From assembly GCA_013368315.1 (NCBI GenBank), contig JAACJM010000021.1, forward strand, positions 372,001 to 436,000: DNA of 64,000 nucleotides, in the 5' to 3' direction. Position 1 is the stretch's first letter, and every line of letters starts with the position of its first letter. The position numbers were made by a program, and so were the translations under genes. The notes under the pieces are model-generated. The model was not told where the DNA came from and made no database searches. It saw nothing but the letters and a program-made list of their open reading frames with translations. This stretch comes from Tetrapyrgos nigripes (taxonomy: Eukaryota > Basidiomycota > Agaricomycetes > Agaricales > Campanellaceae). Of the stretch, positions 1 to 10,677 are shown one piece after another.

Positions 1-362
1 GTTGATAATTGGCTGTGGTTTTGAGATATGCAAGTAGATGCATCCCTGCTGCCCAATGGACTGGTCTTGGGTCACTCGCATATTGTTGAAGTAGCAATAT
101 TGAGAAGGAGATGTCAGGTTGTGTACCTTGGCTGACGTGGTTTAGAGCTCCAATAAGACCATGAAGAGTTTATTGTTTACTGGGATAGGATCTGGTTGGC
201 TATTGACAAACTCGATTCTGGGGGAAAGAGGAGTGTATAGGGAACAGTATGGGTATCCTGCAGGTTAATTTTTCTGACCTGTCCCCATACCTGCAAAGAC
301 TCATACCCATCCAGACGGGTTGAGGGTTTGCACGGGACAGACAGATCATAGGCTTGACCCAT
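1..362 (-). pseudogene. copia-0 RT/RNase H linker at the window edge
   Basis: Reading 180 to 1 on the minus strand gives LIGAL..VSQGTQPDISFS..QYASDPRPVHWAA..LLAYLKTT with scattered changes. This is the conserved copia stretch between RT and RNase H (GTRPDI..HW..RYLKGT). The 177-362 part is the preceding, poorly conserved RT tail. The element continues beyond base 1. Confidence 0.7.
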
Positions 363-677
363 GGGATAGTATGCCTAGGTAGAGTGAAAGAGGGTTTAAA
401 GAATGAAATATTGATACTCTCACCTTGTAAGTGTTTTTTATTTGAGAATAAAACAAATAATGATCAGAAGATGTCTGCAGAACTTGATATTTCCAGTGGA
501 TGTGGAGTTTTTTTACCCCCTCAGTGGATTTAGAGATGCCAACCTGTACCCATACCTGCCAACCCTATACCCCTAGGAGTGTATTTGAGTGCACAGTCTT
601 GCATTCTGAAATGTTCCAGGGTCTTCTTGATAAGGGGTTGTTGATGTATGGATATGGCTCCCAATTCCTTGTCCTTT

Positions 678-1260
678 CTAACTGTCATCCCCCATAGTCC
701 CTAAACTCAAATCCCTCTGCAATCTCCTTCCTTGCTTTCTCTCTGTCTTCTTTAGTTGATGAAACCCTGGTAAATGTTGTTGGTGTAGGTCATAGTGAGT
801 GTATCCAGTCTTGGTCTGGCAATATTGTACACATGGGTCTGCTGGGTTTGTTTTATACCCAAGCTTGCAGTAGTATTTGTCAAGCATGTGATACCAATTA
901 TTACCTGTGTCCATAGTCCCATATATGTTAATATTCATCAATAATATTGTCTCCTCTCCATCTCACAAGCTGTACTGGCTTTCAAGGTAATTCACTCCCT
1001 GTGGCTTCACATTGAGATACACTCCTATGAAGTTGCCTGACCACAAGTTGAGCCCCTCGTATGCAGCAATGGCAATAGCAAACCATTCTGATTCATAGCA
1101 CATGACAATAGACCAGGTATCATCATAGTGTATCCCCTTCACCTGGTTGTATCCCCTAACCACCAATCTAGCATGTTTCTCTGTGATCTTCCCTTCGCTG
1201 TTGTACCATAATGTGTATACCCATCACATGGTGATAGTTTTCACATCTTTTGGTTGAGGG
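678..1260 (-). pseudogene. copia-0 reverse transcriptase fragments
   Basis: Minus-strand frames give the start of a copia RT (MVVRGYNQVKGIHYDDTWS, matching the usual G-x-DY-x-ET-x-S opening) at 963-1,166. A later block, NWYHMLDKYYCKLGYKTN at 678-941, matches the W-x-x-L-x-x-L-x-x-x-G-F stretch. The catalytic YVDD region lies in a damaged frame and is not clean. Confidence 0.65.
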
Positions 1261-1679
1261 ACAGGGGTGAAAGTCTTGCAAGAGTCTAATTTCGCCAGCT
1301 CCTTCTCCATCAGGGTTACCCATAGGTCTGGTCAGGTCATGGCTTCAGTATACGATGTTGGAACCCATGTGTTGTCAGGTTCAATCACTGATACTTCAGT
1401 ATTATTTGCAGCTGGTGTATCCTCATTGAACTTGGGTAGTAACTCGTGTTCCTTGTCATTTGCCCATTGTTCTCCCTCTTCGTTTGCTTCTCTTTCCCTC
1501 TTCTCATATCTCTTGGATTGAATGAGTTGTGACATGAGATACCATGCATGGGACAAGGATTGGGTTGGTTATGTTCCCCATATCTCTTCCTGGGTACAAT
1601 GGGTATGTTTTGGTTTGGGAGCATTTGGAGTTGTTTCTTGGCTTGGGGATTGCAAGTTTAACACAACTTGATTGAGGTC

Positions 1680-2780
1680 TCAGTTATAATCAGCTGCAGT
1701 CTGATCAGGTTTTGAGTTGACATCATGGTCCTCAAGGGTTTTCAGGGTTAGAAACTCTAAGTCCTCATTCTCTCCCTTGACCTCAGAAACCCAGTGTCCC
1801 TTTGACTTCTCCCATACCACATCACTCATGTGGTACACCACATTTGAATCCCACTCTTTGACCACATGGACCTTTCTGCCTGCATACCCCACCATTTGCG
1901 CCTTGAAGCCTCTTGCATTCAACTTCTTTCTTCCACTCTTCTCTGAGATATGGACAAAACCAATGGATCTGAATGGGACAAGGTGCAAGATGTTTTGATG
2001 TTGGCCAGTTCAGAGCTCTTCAGATATGTTACTGTTTGCATTTGGGAATAAGTTCTGAACATATGCAACAGAAACCATTGCATGTCCCCACCACAAAAGA
2101 GGTAGGCCCAAGTCAAATAGTGCTGCTCTGGTTCCCTTAAGAAGGAGTCCAATTCCATGCTCAGTGACACCATTTGATGGAGATGTGTATGGCGCCATAA
2201 ACTCATGTTCAATACCATGTCTTGTCATCCATTCCATTCTGGTGCATTATCTGTCCTAATCCACTTCAACTTCTTTTCCATCTGCACTTCAGTCTTTGTC
2301 TTCAATGTGTCAAGAATAGTGATAATGGTTTCAGCCATTTGGTTTTTCATCAATTCCACCAGTTTCTTTGCTGTTCCCACATCCACTCCTATGAGGGTAT
2401 ATGAGTTTCTGCCCATGGAAATGACTTGTGCTGGACTCCATACATCTAGGTTACATTAATAATTGGCCTCAGTGATGATTTCAGTACTGGGGTTGTGGTG
2501 TTGCTTATTGGTGTGAGCCCTTTTGCAGTCCTTGCACCATCTCATTATCCTCCCTTTCAAGTTTCTCCACAGCCATCTTGAGTCTTTCTGGCATGATATG
2601 TCCTGTGGCACAATGGACATATCTCAGATCTTTCAGGAGACATTCCACTGTCGTTGCTTCCACATTGTTTTTTGCCACCTCAACATCCAATGTGTAAATG
2701 CCTCTATTTAGTCTAGCTTTGAACACCTCAATTCCATCCTGCAACACCCATACCATCCTCTCTCCTTTGATTGTTGCTGT
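1680..2780 (-). pseudogene. copia-0 GAG-pre-integrase and integrase, degenerate
   Basis: From 2,780 downward the frame gives ILDKLGYTATIKGER and a GAG-pre-integrase block (RHVHCATGHI-like, 2,505-2,756). The integrase core follows: VDVGTAKKLVELM, then RTDNAPEWNG (second catalytic Asp region, about 2,225-2,270), then EFMAPYTSPSNGVTEHGIG (catalytic Glu region, about 2,150-2,190). The segment 1,680-1,988 gives the post-integrase GFVHISEKSGRKKLNARG block. At least three frame changes are needed to join the pieces. Confidence 0.8.
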
Positions 2781-2832
2781 GTATCCCAGTTTATCGAGTA
2801 TGCCAGTTGATAATAGGTTTGATGAGAGTCAT

Positions 2833-3290
2833 TGTCATGACGTCTATATTTGGTACTATTTATTTCTTCTTATCTCTGTATCCTCGGACCTTTACACCAT
2901 TTGACTCTTGTTCCACATGCTACGCACTGGACCTTTCATTTCTCTGATACAGCTTCGATACAGCTTCTTGACAGCTTCCTTTACAGCTTCCTTTATAGCT
3001 TTCTTTACAGCTTTCTTTACAGCTTTACTTTTACATATATAAACCCTGCCCTGACACCTGGTTCCCCATCTTGACCTCTTCATCGTTGGGACCAGGTGTG
3101 TATTCCCCTTTTCATTACTTCTTTCACCTTTACTGATGGGCACTGTAGTTCCAGTACTTACTGCTGTCTGTTAGGTATTTAATACATTCTTTGTCGTTGG
3201 GACCAGTTCCAGTACTTACTGCTGTCTGTTAGTCGAGTTGAGCCCGTAGCTCCTCGTTATCGCTATCTAAGTGCTCGCCTCTTTGTGACA
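2833..3290 (+). mobile_element. Solo LTR, family L1, copy 1 (458 bp, TSD GTCAT)
   Basis: The span begins TGTCATGACG and ends TTTGTGACA, so it has TG..CA ends with a short inverted terminus. It is flanked by GTCAT at 2,828-2,832 and 3,291-3,295. It interrupts the protease-integrase part of copia-0. A reverse-oriented copy lies at 7,887-8,308. The inside holds a run of 12 bp units related to ACAGCTTCCTTT, with TATATAAA near 3,035. No internal domains are present, so this is a solo LTR left by LTR-LTR recombination. Confidence 0.88.
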
Positions 3291-3366
3291 GTCATGAGAC
3301 ATTTGGAGCATGAAACACATTTCAGAGTGGAAGGTACTTTGGGCATCCATTGACCATGGTCTTCAA

Positions 3367-3697
3367 TCATACATTTCCCTTCCTGATAATCTCAAAACTT
3401 GTCCCCTTCTTTGACCTGTTCCCTTCCTTGGTATGGGTTTTGTATGTGGTGAAGACTGATTGGTCTTGGAAAAAATGATGGGTGGCCCCTGAGTCAGCAA
3501 CAAGCATGATCTTTGTGCCATTTCTGAAGGTGTTGTTGGATACATTTGTGAAGAGTATTTGCAGATGGGGTGTTGGATAGTAACAGTATGTCTTTCTTCC
3601 CCTTCCACCATGTGGGATATTGACCCTGTTTTCCTCTGCCTTCTCTAAAGCAGTTGTCAATTGTATGGCTGACATGTTTACACTTCAGATTCAGCAT
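3367..3697 (-). pseudogene. copia-0 zinc knuckle and aspartic protease
   Basis: Two overlapping minus-strand frames carry a decayed zinc knuckle (CKHVSHTIDNCF, first cysteine lost) and a retropepsin active site in the form VADSGATHHFF. DSGA is the catalytic signature of copia proteases, which cut the Gag-Pol polyprotein. A frameshift separates knuckle and protease. Confidence 0.75.
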
Positions 3698-3769
3698 ACT
3701 ATGTTCAGGTTTGCTGGACCTTTCTTCTGTGTCTGCATCTGCATCAGCAAAATGTACATTGGGCTTTTA

Positions 3770-5192
3770 GCAACTTTTCCACAAATTTTTCTGGATCTGG
3801 CTCAACTTTGAGAAGCTATGTCCCCTTTATTTGAAAAGTTCCCAGGGACTTTTCAAACCTCATTAAAAGTACAGAAAAAACCATTCTTGAAAGTACTTGA
3901 AAATATGCTACTACTGCTATGAATGCTTCAAATGGCCATTATGGAGAAACAGAAACTAAGAAAATATATTCCACCAGTAGTACACCACAAGAACACTGAT
4001 GGTACCTCATAATACCACTTGCCTTACCTACATACATCACAAGCTGTCTGACATGCTCTATACTCCATATCCCATACAGCAATAATCACAAGCATGAAAT
4101 GAAACTAGAAGCAAATACATCAGAAGAGAAGTGAAACAGAAAAGCTTGTGGACATACATCATATAACCCATCTACCAACCACCACCTAGTGTTCTTCCAT
4201 CTTGCTGCAGGCCACTTGAAGACAATACTGTCAGAACCATATTGCAGAACTAGGAAATGTGTTAGTGAATATCAGAGAAGAAGAGGAAGCATGACATACT
4301 GGCAGAAAATCTCCTATTATTTAGGTCCTGGTAGCAGCTGTCAGATGAGGAAAAGGGAAAGAGAGATTTTAGGCAGAACCTACCAGTCATATGTACATTA
4401 GCAATACAGACAATCAGTTTGACCTGTTTAGAGGGAAAACTGTGGGAGAGAAGGTGAGCATCACATCATCAAGCTGATGGTGTAGAAAGTCTCACCAAGA
4501 TAGAATACCTTAGTGTGGGCCCTTCAGTATGAGTGTGTTACACTGAGAGCCTATGTACAATGACGAGGAAGAAGAGAGAGACAAAGAAAAGACAAGTTGA
4601 AGTTGCATCTTGTTGATAAAAATTTTTCAAGCTCTGACAGTCCCATCATCATGACATCATCATGGTAGCTGTTGCAGCATTAAATTCTGTTGACTGCTCC
4701 CTTTCCTCCCTCACTGTCAGCCCTCAGGTTTGCATGTCCATGAAACTGGGACTGTTGATTTTACTTTTCAAACCTTGCAACATACAGGCAGCTACCCCTG
4801 CCTCTGTGCTATATACATATAGGTACATCTGTGTGCTGTCTGAAATCTGGGATAGCAATGAGTATACTCAGAAAAGTGCACATTGCCAAAGGGGTGTGAT
4901 GTTGCAAATGCAAATTCTCACTGGCCTGATAAGAGAGAGGAATAGAAAAGATGTTGGAGTATTAGGCTGTAGTGTAATATACTGTAGCAGCTGGCCAAAC
5001 ATAAGATATGACAAAAAAAACCTCAAAAAAGTTGAAGCACCAGGGGAAAAGACCTCAGCAAAGTTCATGGGAAGAAAAGTGCATGGAAAAAAGGAAAACC
5101 TTGCTAAAAGTTCTTAGAAAAAAGGATGGGAAAAGCTTGAAGCAGAAAAAGGATCAAAAAGTGGATCAAAAGCCAGAAAAGCCAGATGTATG
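3770..5192. mobile_element. Unassigned 1.42 kb insertion inside copia-0 gag
   Basis: Copia-0 gag stops being recognisable at about 5,198 (after SAMHIS) and resumes at about 3,769 (PNVHFADADAD, then the zinc knuckle). TTTTA is present on both sides (3,765-3,769 and 5,193-5,197), compatible with a 5 bp target duplication. The inserted DNA is A-rich, has no recognisable domain, and shows no clear terminal inverted repeat or LTR. Divergence of the gag linker is an alternative explanation. Confidence 0.35.
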
Positions 5193-5197
5193 TTTTA

Positions 5198-6348
5198 CTG
5201 ATGTGCATGGCACTCATCTTTTCTGTCAATTCTTTCACTTGTGCCTGCAACGCTGCAACTTTGTCCATCCCTAGTATGCCTTCACCATTTTCTCCCCCCA
5301 TCAGCCTGACATGCTCCTGTAGGCACTCAGCTGCAGTTCCAATTTCTAGGTCTCTCTCGGACAGCATTGCACCAACTGTAGGAATCCATTCCAATGTATG
5401 AGGGAATGAGTCAAGGAACATGGTGAGAAACTGTGCATCAGTGTAGGTTGATCCTGCATTGGTGGCTTCTTTGCAAAGGAGTTTGTACTTTGATGTGTAC
5501 CTGTCAGAAACCTCTCATTCCTTATTCCAAAAACCCTCAGAAGGATTCCTTTCAATTACCACTACCCATTTTCCCCTAATGAGATTGACTTCTTCTGAGC
5601 TTGGTCATTTATCACTCCATAGTTGTCTGCAGATCCCCTTAGATTGCAAGCACATTGTCATAGGACTTTAACTTATTGTACTGACACTTATTCAATTCAT
5701 TCATTTAGAAACACAGAAATTATTCACAGAATAGTATATATAGTGTAGGATATTTGTGGTCTTATCATACAGACCTTGCCTTATTTTGCTTGTTTCTCAG
5801 TCTCATAGTCACCTCACCTAACACCCTTGACTCAGTTCTGACAGTACCTGTTCTCTCCAGTGATACATCCTCCTGTGTACCTGCAGTTATGGAGCTTTGT
5901 CCTTCCTCTGGCAAGCAAGATGGTTGACAGAAATGAACTGCTTCTCTATGAATTCCCAGAGCTCATCTGACTTCTTGTTGGATGGGAAACCAAGCGAGTC
6001 TGGGTTTTTGATGTTGTCCCAGATCTTCAGGTATGCAATGGATTCACAAATCTCATATTTGAGGAAGTTTGGGGTGCAACTGCTAATAGCAGTGGCAGAC
6101 ATGGTGCTCTCAGAATTGCTTCAGGTTACACTCTCTGTTTCACCCTGTGAAGTAACAGCTTCAGTTGTATCCAATAAGTCCTTTGGTATTGTTATATTCC
6201 CTTCCCAGTACAGATGTAGTCCCTTCAACTTCCCTCAGCAAAGCATAGACTCTTTCCACAAGACGTAATTTTTCCCATTAAACTTTTGGTTGTCAGGGAG
6301 TTCATGGATTGTCATGTATTTACTTGGGTTGCCAATGTTGATAGACAT
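5198..6348 (-). pseudogene. gag: copia-0 gag, degenerate
   Basis: The likely start is the ATG at 6,348, followed by an MSINIGNPSKY-like N-terminus and an FNGKNYVLWKESM motif typical of the N-terminus of copia gag proteins of the DUF4219/UBN2 type. The frame is broken by several stops but continues through SCTPNFLKYEICESIAYLKI and the WEFIEKQF block. A later piece (about 5,198-5,421) reads as a helical segment ending KELTEKMSAMHIS. The following zinc-knuckle part lies beyond the insertion at 3,770-5,192. Gag would form the virus-like particle; this copy cannot make a full protein. Confidence 0.7.
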
Positions 6349-6427
6349 GTTGATTAGGGATATGGGATACTATGGAATGTATTTTGTCATTTGTTGAGTT
6401 GTGTGATGTGTGCAGTTTAGGGCACAG

Positions 6428-6438
6428 GGCCCATAACC
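6428..6438 (-). promoter_or_regulatory. copia-0 primer-binding site (initiator tRNA-Met internal type)
   Basis: The minus strand reads GGTTATGGGCC directly after an LTR-like TAACA end. This is the copia-type PBS that pairs with the anticodon-arm part of initiator tRNA-Met rather than with the tRNA 3' end. The same ten bases, GGTTATGGGC, follow the 5' LTRs of copia-1 and copia-2 in this window, which supports the assignment. Confidence 0.7.
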
Positions 6439-6601
6439 TGTTAGAAAAGGGTACTGGTAAGTAAAGGTACGTCAGGTGGTGTCGTACAGTATATGTGAAG
6501 TATCATAGTCAAACAGACAGATCGCAAATATGGAGTAAGGTGGTGAAGATATGAAAAAGAAATAGGAGAATAATATAAATGGAAATTACTTATTAGACAG
6601 T
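6439..6601 (-). repeat. Probable 5' LTR end of copia-0
   Basis: The LTR edge at 6,439 is fixed by the adjacent PBS and the TAACA terminus. The outer edge is uncertain: a TG..CA span to 6,601 is possible, but no partner LTR lies in the window to confirm it. Confidence 0.35.
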
Positions 6602-7886
6602 ATGTGCAGCCACAACCATGTGTGAAATGGCACATGCACCATATGAACTGGTTGAAAAGTTGCATTGTGCTTACATTAGAGCTGCACAACACATGTCATT
6701 TTCTGTGTGTTTTTTTCTCCTCAGAGGAGAGACACTGCACATAGTCAAACAACTATGGTAAGATTTGAGAAAGTGGGTTTAGAGGGTATACCAGGTCTGA
6801 CAATCCACTTGTGTGCCAAAGATTCACAAAAACAGCAGAGTTTTTGCTTTAGAGACCATGTTCCTGTGCAACACAACTTTTTGACCAGTTCGGACAGTGC
6901 ACATGCCACTTCGCACATGGTTGTGGCCGCACAAACTGTCTATTATAGACAAATTATAGATGTAGGGACTCGTTTCTTCAACACAGCTTCCTAACAAGAT
7001 GACAGATGTTGGGTATGAGATGGAGGCCTCAAGGGATAGGAATGTTGAGTCTTTACTGTAATAATTCATTAGAAGGAAACACAACACACCTTAAACTTGC
7101 CTTCTGAACTGGATTTAAGTAAATTGTAATACCTTGCATTGGGTGGGTGGGCTTCCAACAGTATTTCTTCCAGTGAAGCTGTTATCATCCCTCCTACTGT
7201 CAATGCAGCAAGTATAGAGAAAGCAGAAAGAGAAAGCATACCATGGGCGCTTTTGCACAGTGGGCACATTGTGATTTGGGAGTGTCACAGTGTGACATGT
7301 CACTTCAACTCAACTGTGACTTGATAGTATCTCATTTGGCTTAGGCATCAAGTCCCTTTCCTTCTGCTACATAGTGTTGTAACAGTTCAACTACAGTTGG
7401 CTCTGGCTTGGCTCCAAACAGCTCCTTAAGTAAACATCTCAGCTTGGCTTTTAGATCTGACTCAAGTCACTAAAATTCTGTGAAAACCACTTCCCTTCTA
7501 GACATGCAGATAGGAATGTAGGAATGAGAACTTACAAGTCATATTGACACTCCAGGAGTGAAATCAAGCTTCCAGATATGGTATGCACACTCTGAACCAA
7601 GAGATACATCATTTTCCTTAATATTGTGCTAAAATTAGAAATTAAAATACTGTGAGAACTTATCAAATTAAGGCACAACAACTTTTTTGAGTTACATCTC
7701 ATGGTCTTTCTTGCTCAAAGTACACCAAACTTGCTTCAAAGACACTCCCTGATGTCAGCTACTAAGACAGTACACTTTTAGCTAATTTCTGGTGTCACTA
7801 GAGGATGGTCTTTCTGAGGGAATTTGACCCAGCTTTTACAACTTGAGCCAGAGTTGGTTGAGAGCCACCTGGAGCTGGGCCACAGC
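6602..7886. other. Unassigned CpG-poor relic DNA
   Basis: I see no domain, clean exon set, LTR or terminal repeat here. CpG is nearly absent and TG/CA are common, like the neighbouring dead elements. The right end is the insertion point of a solo LTR. Confidence 0.5.
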
Positions 7887-8308
7887 TGTCACAAAGAGGT
7901 GAGTGCTTAGATAGTGATAATGAGGAGCTACAGGCTACTCGACTAACAGACAGCAGTAAGTACTGGAACTGGTCCCAATGACGAAGAATGTATTAAATAC
8001 CTAACAGACAGCAGTAAGTACTGGAACTACAGTGCCCATCAGTAAAGGTGAAAGAAGTAATGAAAAGGGAGATACACACCTGGTCCCAACAACGAAGAGG
8101 TCGAGATGGGGAACCAGGTGTCAGAACAGGGTTTATATATGTCAAAGTAAAGCTGTAAGGGAGGCTGTAAAGGAAGCTGTAAAAGAAGCTGTATCAGAGA
8201 AATGAAAGGTCCAGTGCGTAGTATGTGGAACAAGAGTCATATGGTGTAAAGATCCAAGGATACGGAGATAAGAAGAAATAAATAGTACCAAATATAGACG
8301 TCATGACA
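7887..8308 (-). mobile_element. Solo LTR, family L1, copy 2 (422 bp, TSD ACAGC)
   Basis: This is the reverse-oriented partner of the solo LTR at 2,833-3,290. It starts TGTCACAAAGAGG, ends GACGTCATGACA, and is flanked by ACAGC at 7,882-7,886 and 8,309-8,313. It has fewer copies of the 12 bp internal unit (near 8,155-8,200). The length difference from copy 1 is 36 bp, exactly three units. Confidence 0.88.
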
Positions 8309-8313
8309 ACAGC

Positions 8314-9759
8314 TCAAAAACTGGCTCAGCTCATCAGCTCGCTGGAGCTGAGCTGGACCGTTTACAACACTACAGCTACACTTAAGCACTTCAAATTAGT
8401 GAACTGCACAGGTATCCCATGGGTACTTTTGGCTGGACCCATACCTGTACTCATGAAAACCCGTACCTGTCAGACAGGTATGGGTTTTTGGCAGGTTTGG
8501 TGGGTATGGGTCTGTACCCTTGGCAGGTAGCCCATCAGTTCAAGAGTATGTATATCTGATGTACGAATGTATATGTGTAACATGTACTTCCTAATACAGA
8601 CAACTATATAGTTTACATATCTATTCACACACCTTCTAGTATATAAGCCACTTTCACTGCCTGTCATGCTTGTACCTAGGAACATTTAGGTCTTGAGCAT
8701 TGGGCTCAGTGAGAATATCTACATATCAACTTTACACTTTTTTAAGCCTTCAGTTATTGTTCTGAGGCACAAGCCTGGACATCTGTCCAGAGAACTCTCA
8801 TCTGATGTTGACATTGTCCATTGCATTATCCACCTCTTTGTAAACAGATTGTTCTTTACATCATTCGAGTGTAAGCCCTGTAGCATGAGTACTGCATGTG
8901 AATCACAATCCAACGGTCCACAAGACTGGATGCCCTAAATATTGCAACATCCAGAGGAGGCTGTTATGTCCACGTCGGGAAGGTCACAATTGGCTTCCAT
9001 ATCCACATTGTGGACCCCAAATCTGATGTGTCAAAGATCTGCCATTCAGAGCCTGGCACCAGCAGAATATTACTCTGCTGCTCCAACCAATAGAGGAGTA
9101 CTGCAGTCAAAGACTGCTGACAATCACATAATGGGAAATTCATTGTGCCCAATGCCATCATGGCCATCCAGAAGAATACTGACAAGTCTTTCATTGTCCA
9201 CTCTATCTATTTGAGTGTTGAATATTCCTCTTAACTGAGCATACCATTCCACAGTATGACTAGTGCCATTACTGTGTGCAACACCAGTCAGCAATTGTGT
9301 TACCTATTTACTCAGGAACTGAGATTGGAGAATCTCCTGCATTACCAGTAAGACCCACTTTGGGGCCTGCATCGTGGACTCTGAGGTGAGGCACTATGGA
9401 AAACCAGAAGGCCCTCACTTTAAGTGAGATAGATTTTGATTTCTGATGTTGAGACCCTGGCCATGGCCATTTTGGAAATCAGTCAATATTAATAATACAT
9501 TTATAGATAGGTACACAGTTTGGACTAGAGTGCACTCCTGAAGCAAGCTGACTGAGTCTAGGGTCGATTGTACATACCAAAATAGTGCAGTAGTTCTAAT
9601 AGAAAGTGCATGGAAATGCTGGGCAGAAATGGTGTTGGTGAATTACCTGATATAGACATTCACCAACTTCATAAGTTGGAATAATGATTGTGACTGTAAT
9701 GGAATGACCCCTACCTGGTTGTAAACATCTTGTATTCTGTTTCTTTGAGTTTCCTATGT
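8314..9759. other. Unassigned relic DNA
   Basis: Minus-strand frames at 8,719-8,913 and 8,964-9,194 look mildly protein-like but have many stops, and I recognise no motif. Near 8,400-8,530 there is a local repeat of GGTATGGG/CCCATACC-type words. Nothing else is supportable. Confidence 0.4.
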
Positions 9760-10342
9760 CTTGATCTACTGTACTTACAATATAATTGATGCTTCAGGCA
9801 TCCTTTTCTATGGCATTCTAATAATGTTCCCTTCTATTCTAGATACTTCTAATGACTCACAGCTTAAGTATATAAGTATCTTGGTATGTACCCTTGTAAT
9901 GACCTTTCCTGCCTCGCAATACACACCTATGCTTCAATCTTGCATCTTGACTGATCATAAGCGCAAGCTTGCTTAGTGTGCTGTTTCTTGACCTTGACTG
10001 ACTACCAGTGTGCTCACCAAGTGCTCAGGAACCTGGTATTTCTCAGTAATGCGAAAGCTTGCCTTGATTTAAGTACCTTTTTCTCACTACTGATTATCTT
10101 AGAGTATCCTGAACCCAAACCCATGGTTCCCACTGGTTTGGTTCTTTACAGTGATGTGAATTGACAAGGATAGATGCAGAATTGCATATTGAACAGAGGA
10201 GTGCACATTGGATCTTGGTATAGCAGTAAAGCACATATTGGAGAGGGGAGTGCATATGAGATTTGAGATTCTAAGTCTAAGTCTAAATAAATATTGAAGT
10301 ATAGTTTAGAGGTACATGTCTGTGAGCACATCAAATGCCTTC

Positions 10343-10556
10343 CTCGAAACTACCCTTTCAGAGTTACAGTATATGTATGTGCTTCCTTTGTAGTTACGTG
10401 CTTCTTACCAATTTATGCTTCAAGGAGCCTCAAAGTTACCCTTCTTCTATACTGGTACATGTGCTTCACTTGCTTCGAGGCTACCAAGCCTCAAAACTAC
10501 CTGTTCAAAGTTACAGTATATGTACGTGCTTCCTTTGTAGTTACATGCTTCTTACT
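10343..10556 (+). repeat. Tandem duplication, unit about 147 bp
   Basis: A 67 bp block beginning CTCGAAACTACC at 10,343 recurs at 10,490 with about 90% identity; both contain GTGCTTCCTTTGTAGTTAC. The words TACATGCTTC and GTGCTTC continue to recur to about 10,670, so the duplication sits in a broader GCTTC-rich array. The reading frames across it are hydrophobic shadows and not a gene. Confidence 0.7.
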
Positions 10557-10677
10557 GCTTTGTATCTTACCACTTTATATTTACTAGGGGGTTGTACTAT
10601 GTATGTGCTTTGTACATGCTTTTCACTGCTTCTTTATGTACTGCTTTGTGCTTTATACATGCTTCAAGGCTACACAA

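Larger units (their letters stand above)
1..6438 (-). mobile_element. Degenerate Ty1/copia retrotransposon (copia-0), continues past the left edge
   Basis: Reading the minus strand from 6,438 to 1 gives Ty1/copia domains in canonical order: primer-binding site, gag, zinc knuckle, aspartic protease, GAG-pre-integrase, integrase, reverse transcriptase, and the start of the RT/RNase H linker at the edge. Every domain is broken by stops and frameshifts and CpG is very scarce, so this is an old inactive copy. It is interrupted by a solo LTR (2,833-3,290) and by an unassigned insertion (3,770-5,192). Integrase lying before RT is what separates Ty1/copia from Ty3/gypsy. The 3' LTR would lie outside the window. 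Confidence 0.85.

Noticed and set aside
2892..3143. Lys/Ala-repeat frame (KKAVKKAIKEAVKEA)
   Set aside because: Product of the 12 bp tandem repeat inside a solo LTR, not a protein.
4662..5117. 151-codon plus-strand frame
   Set aside because: Lies in an AT-rich insertion inside a dead copia element; low-complexity Lys-rich tail, no motif, no splice context.
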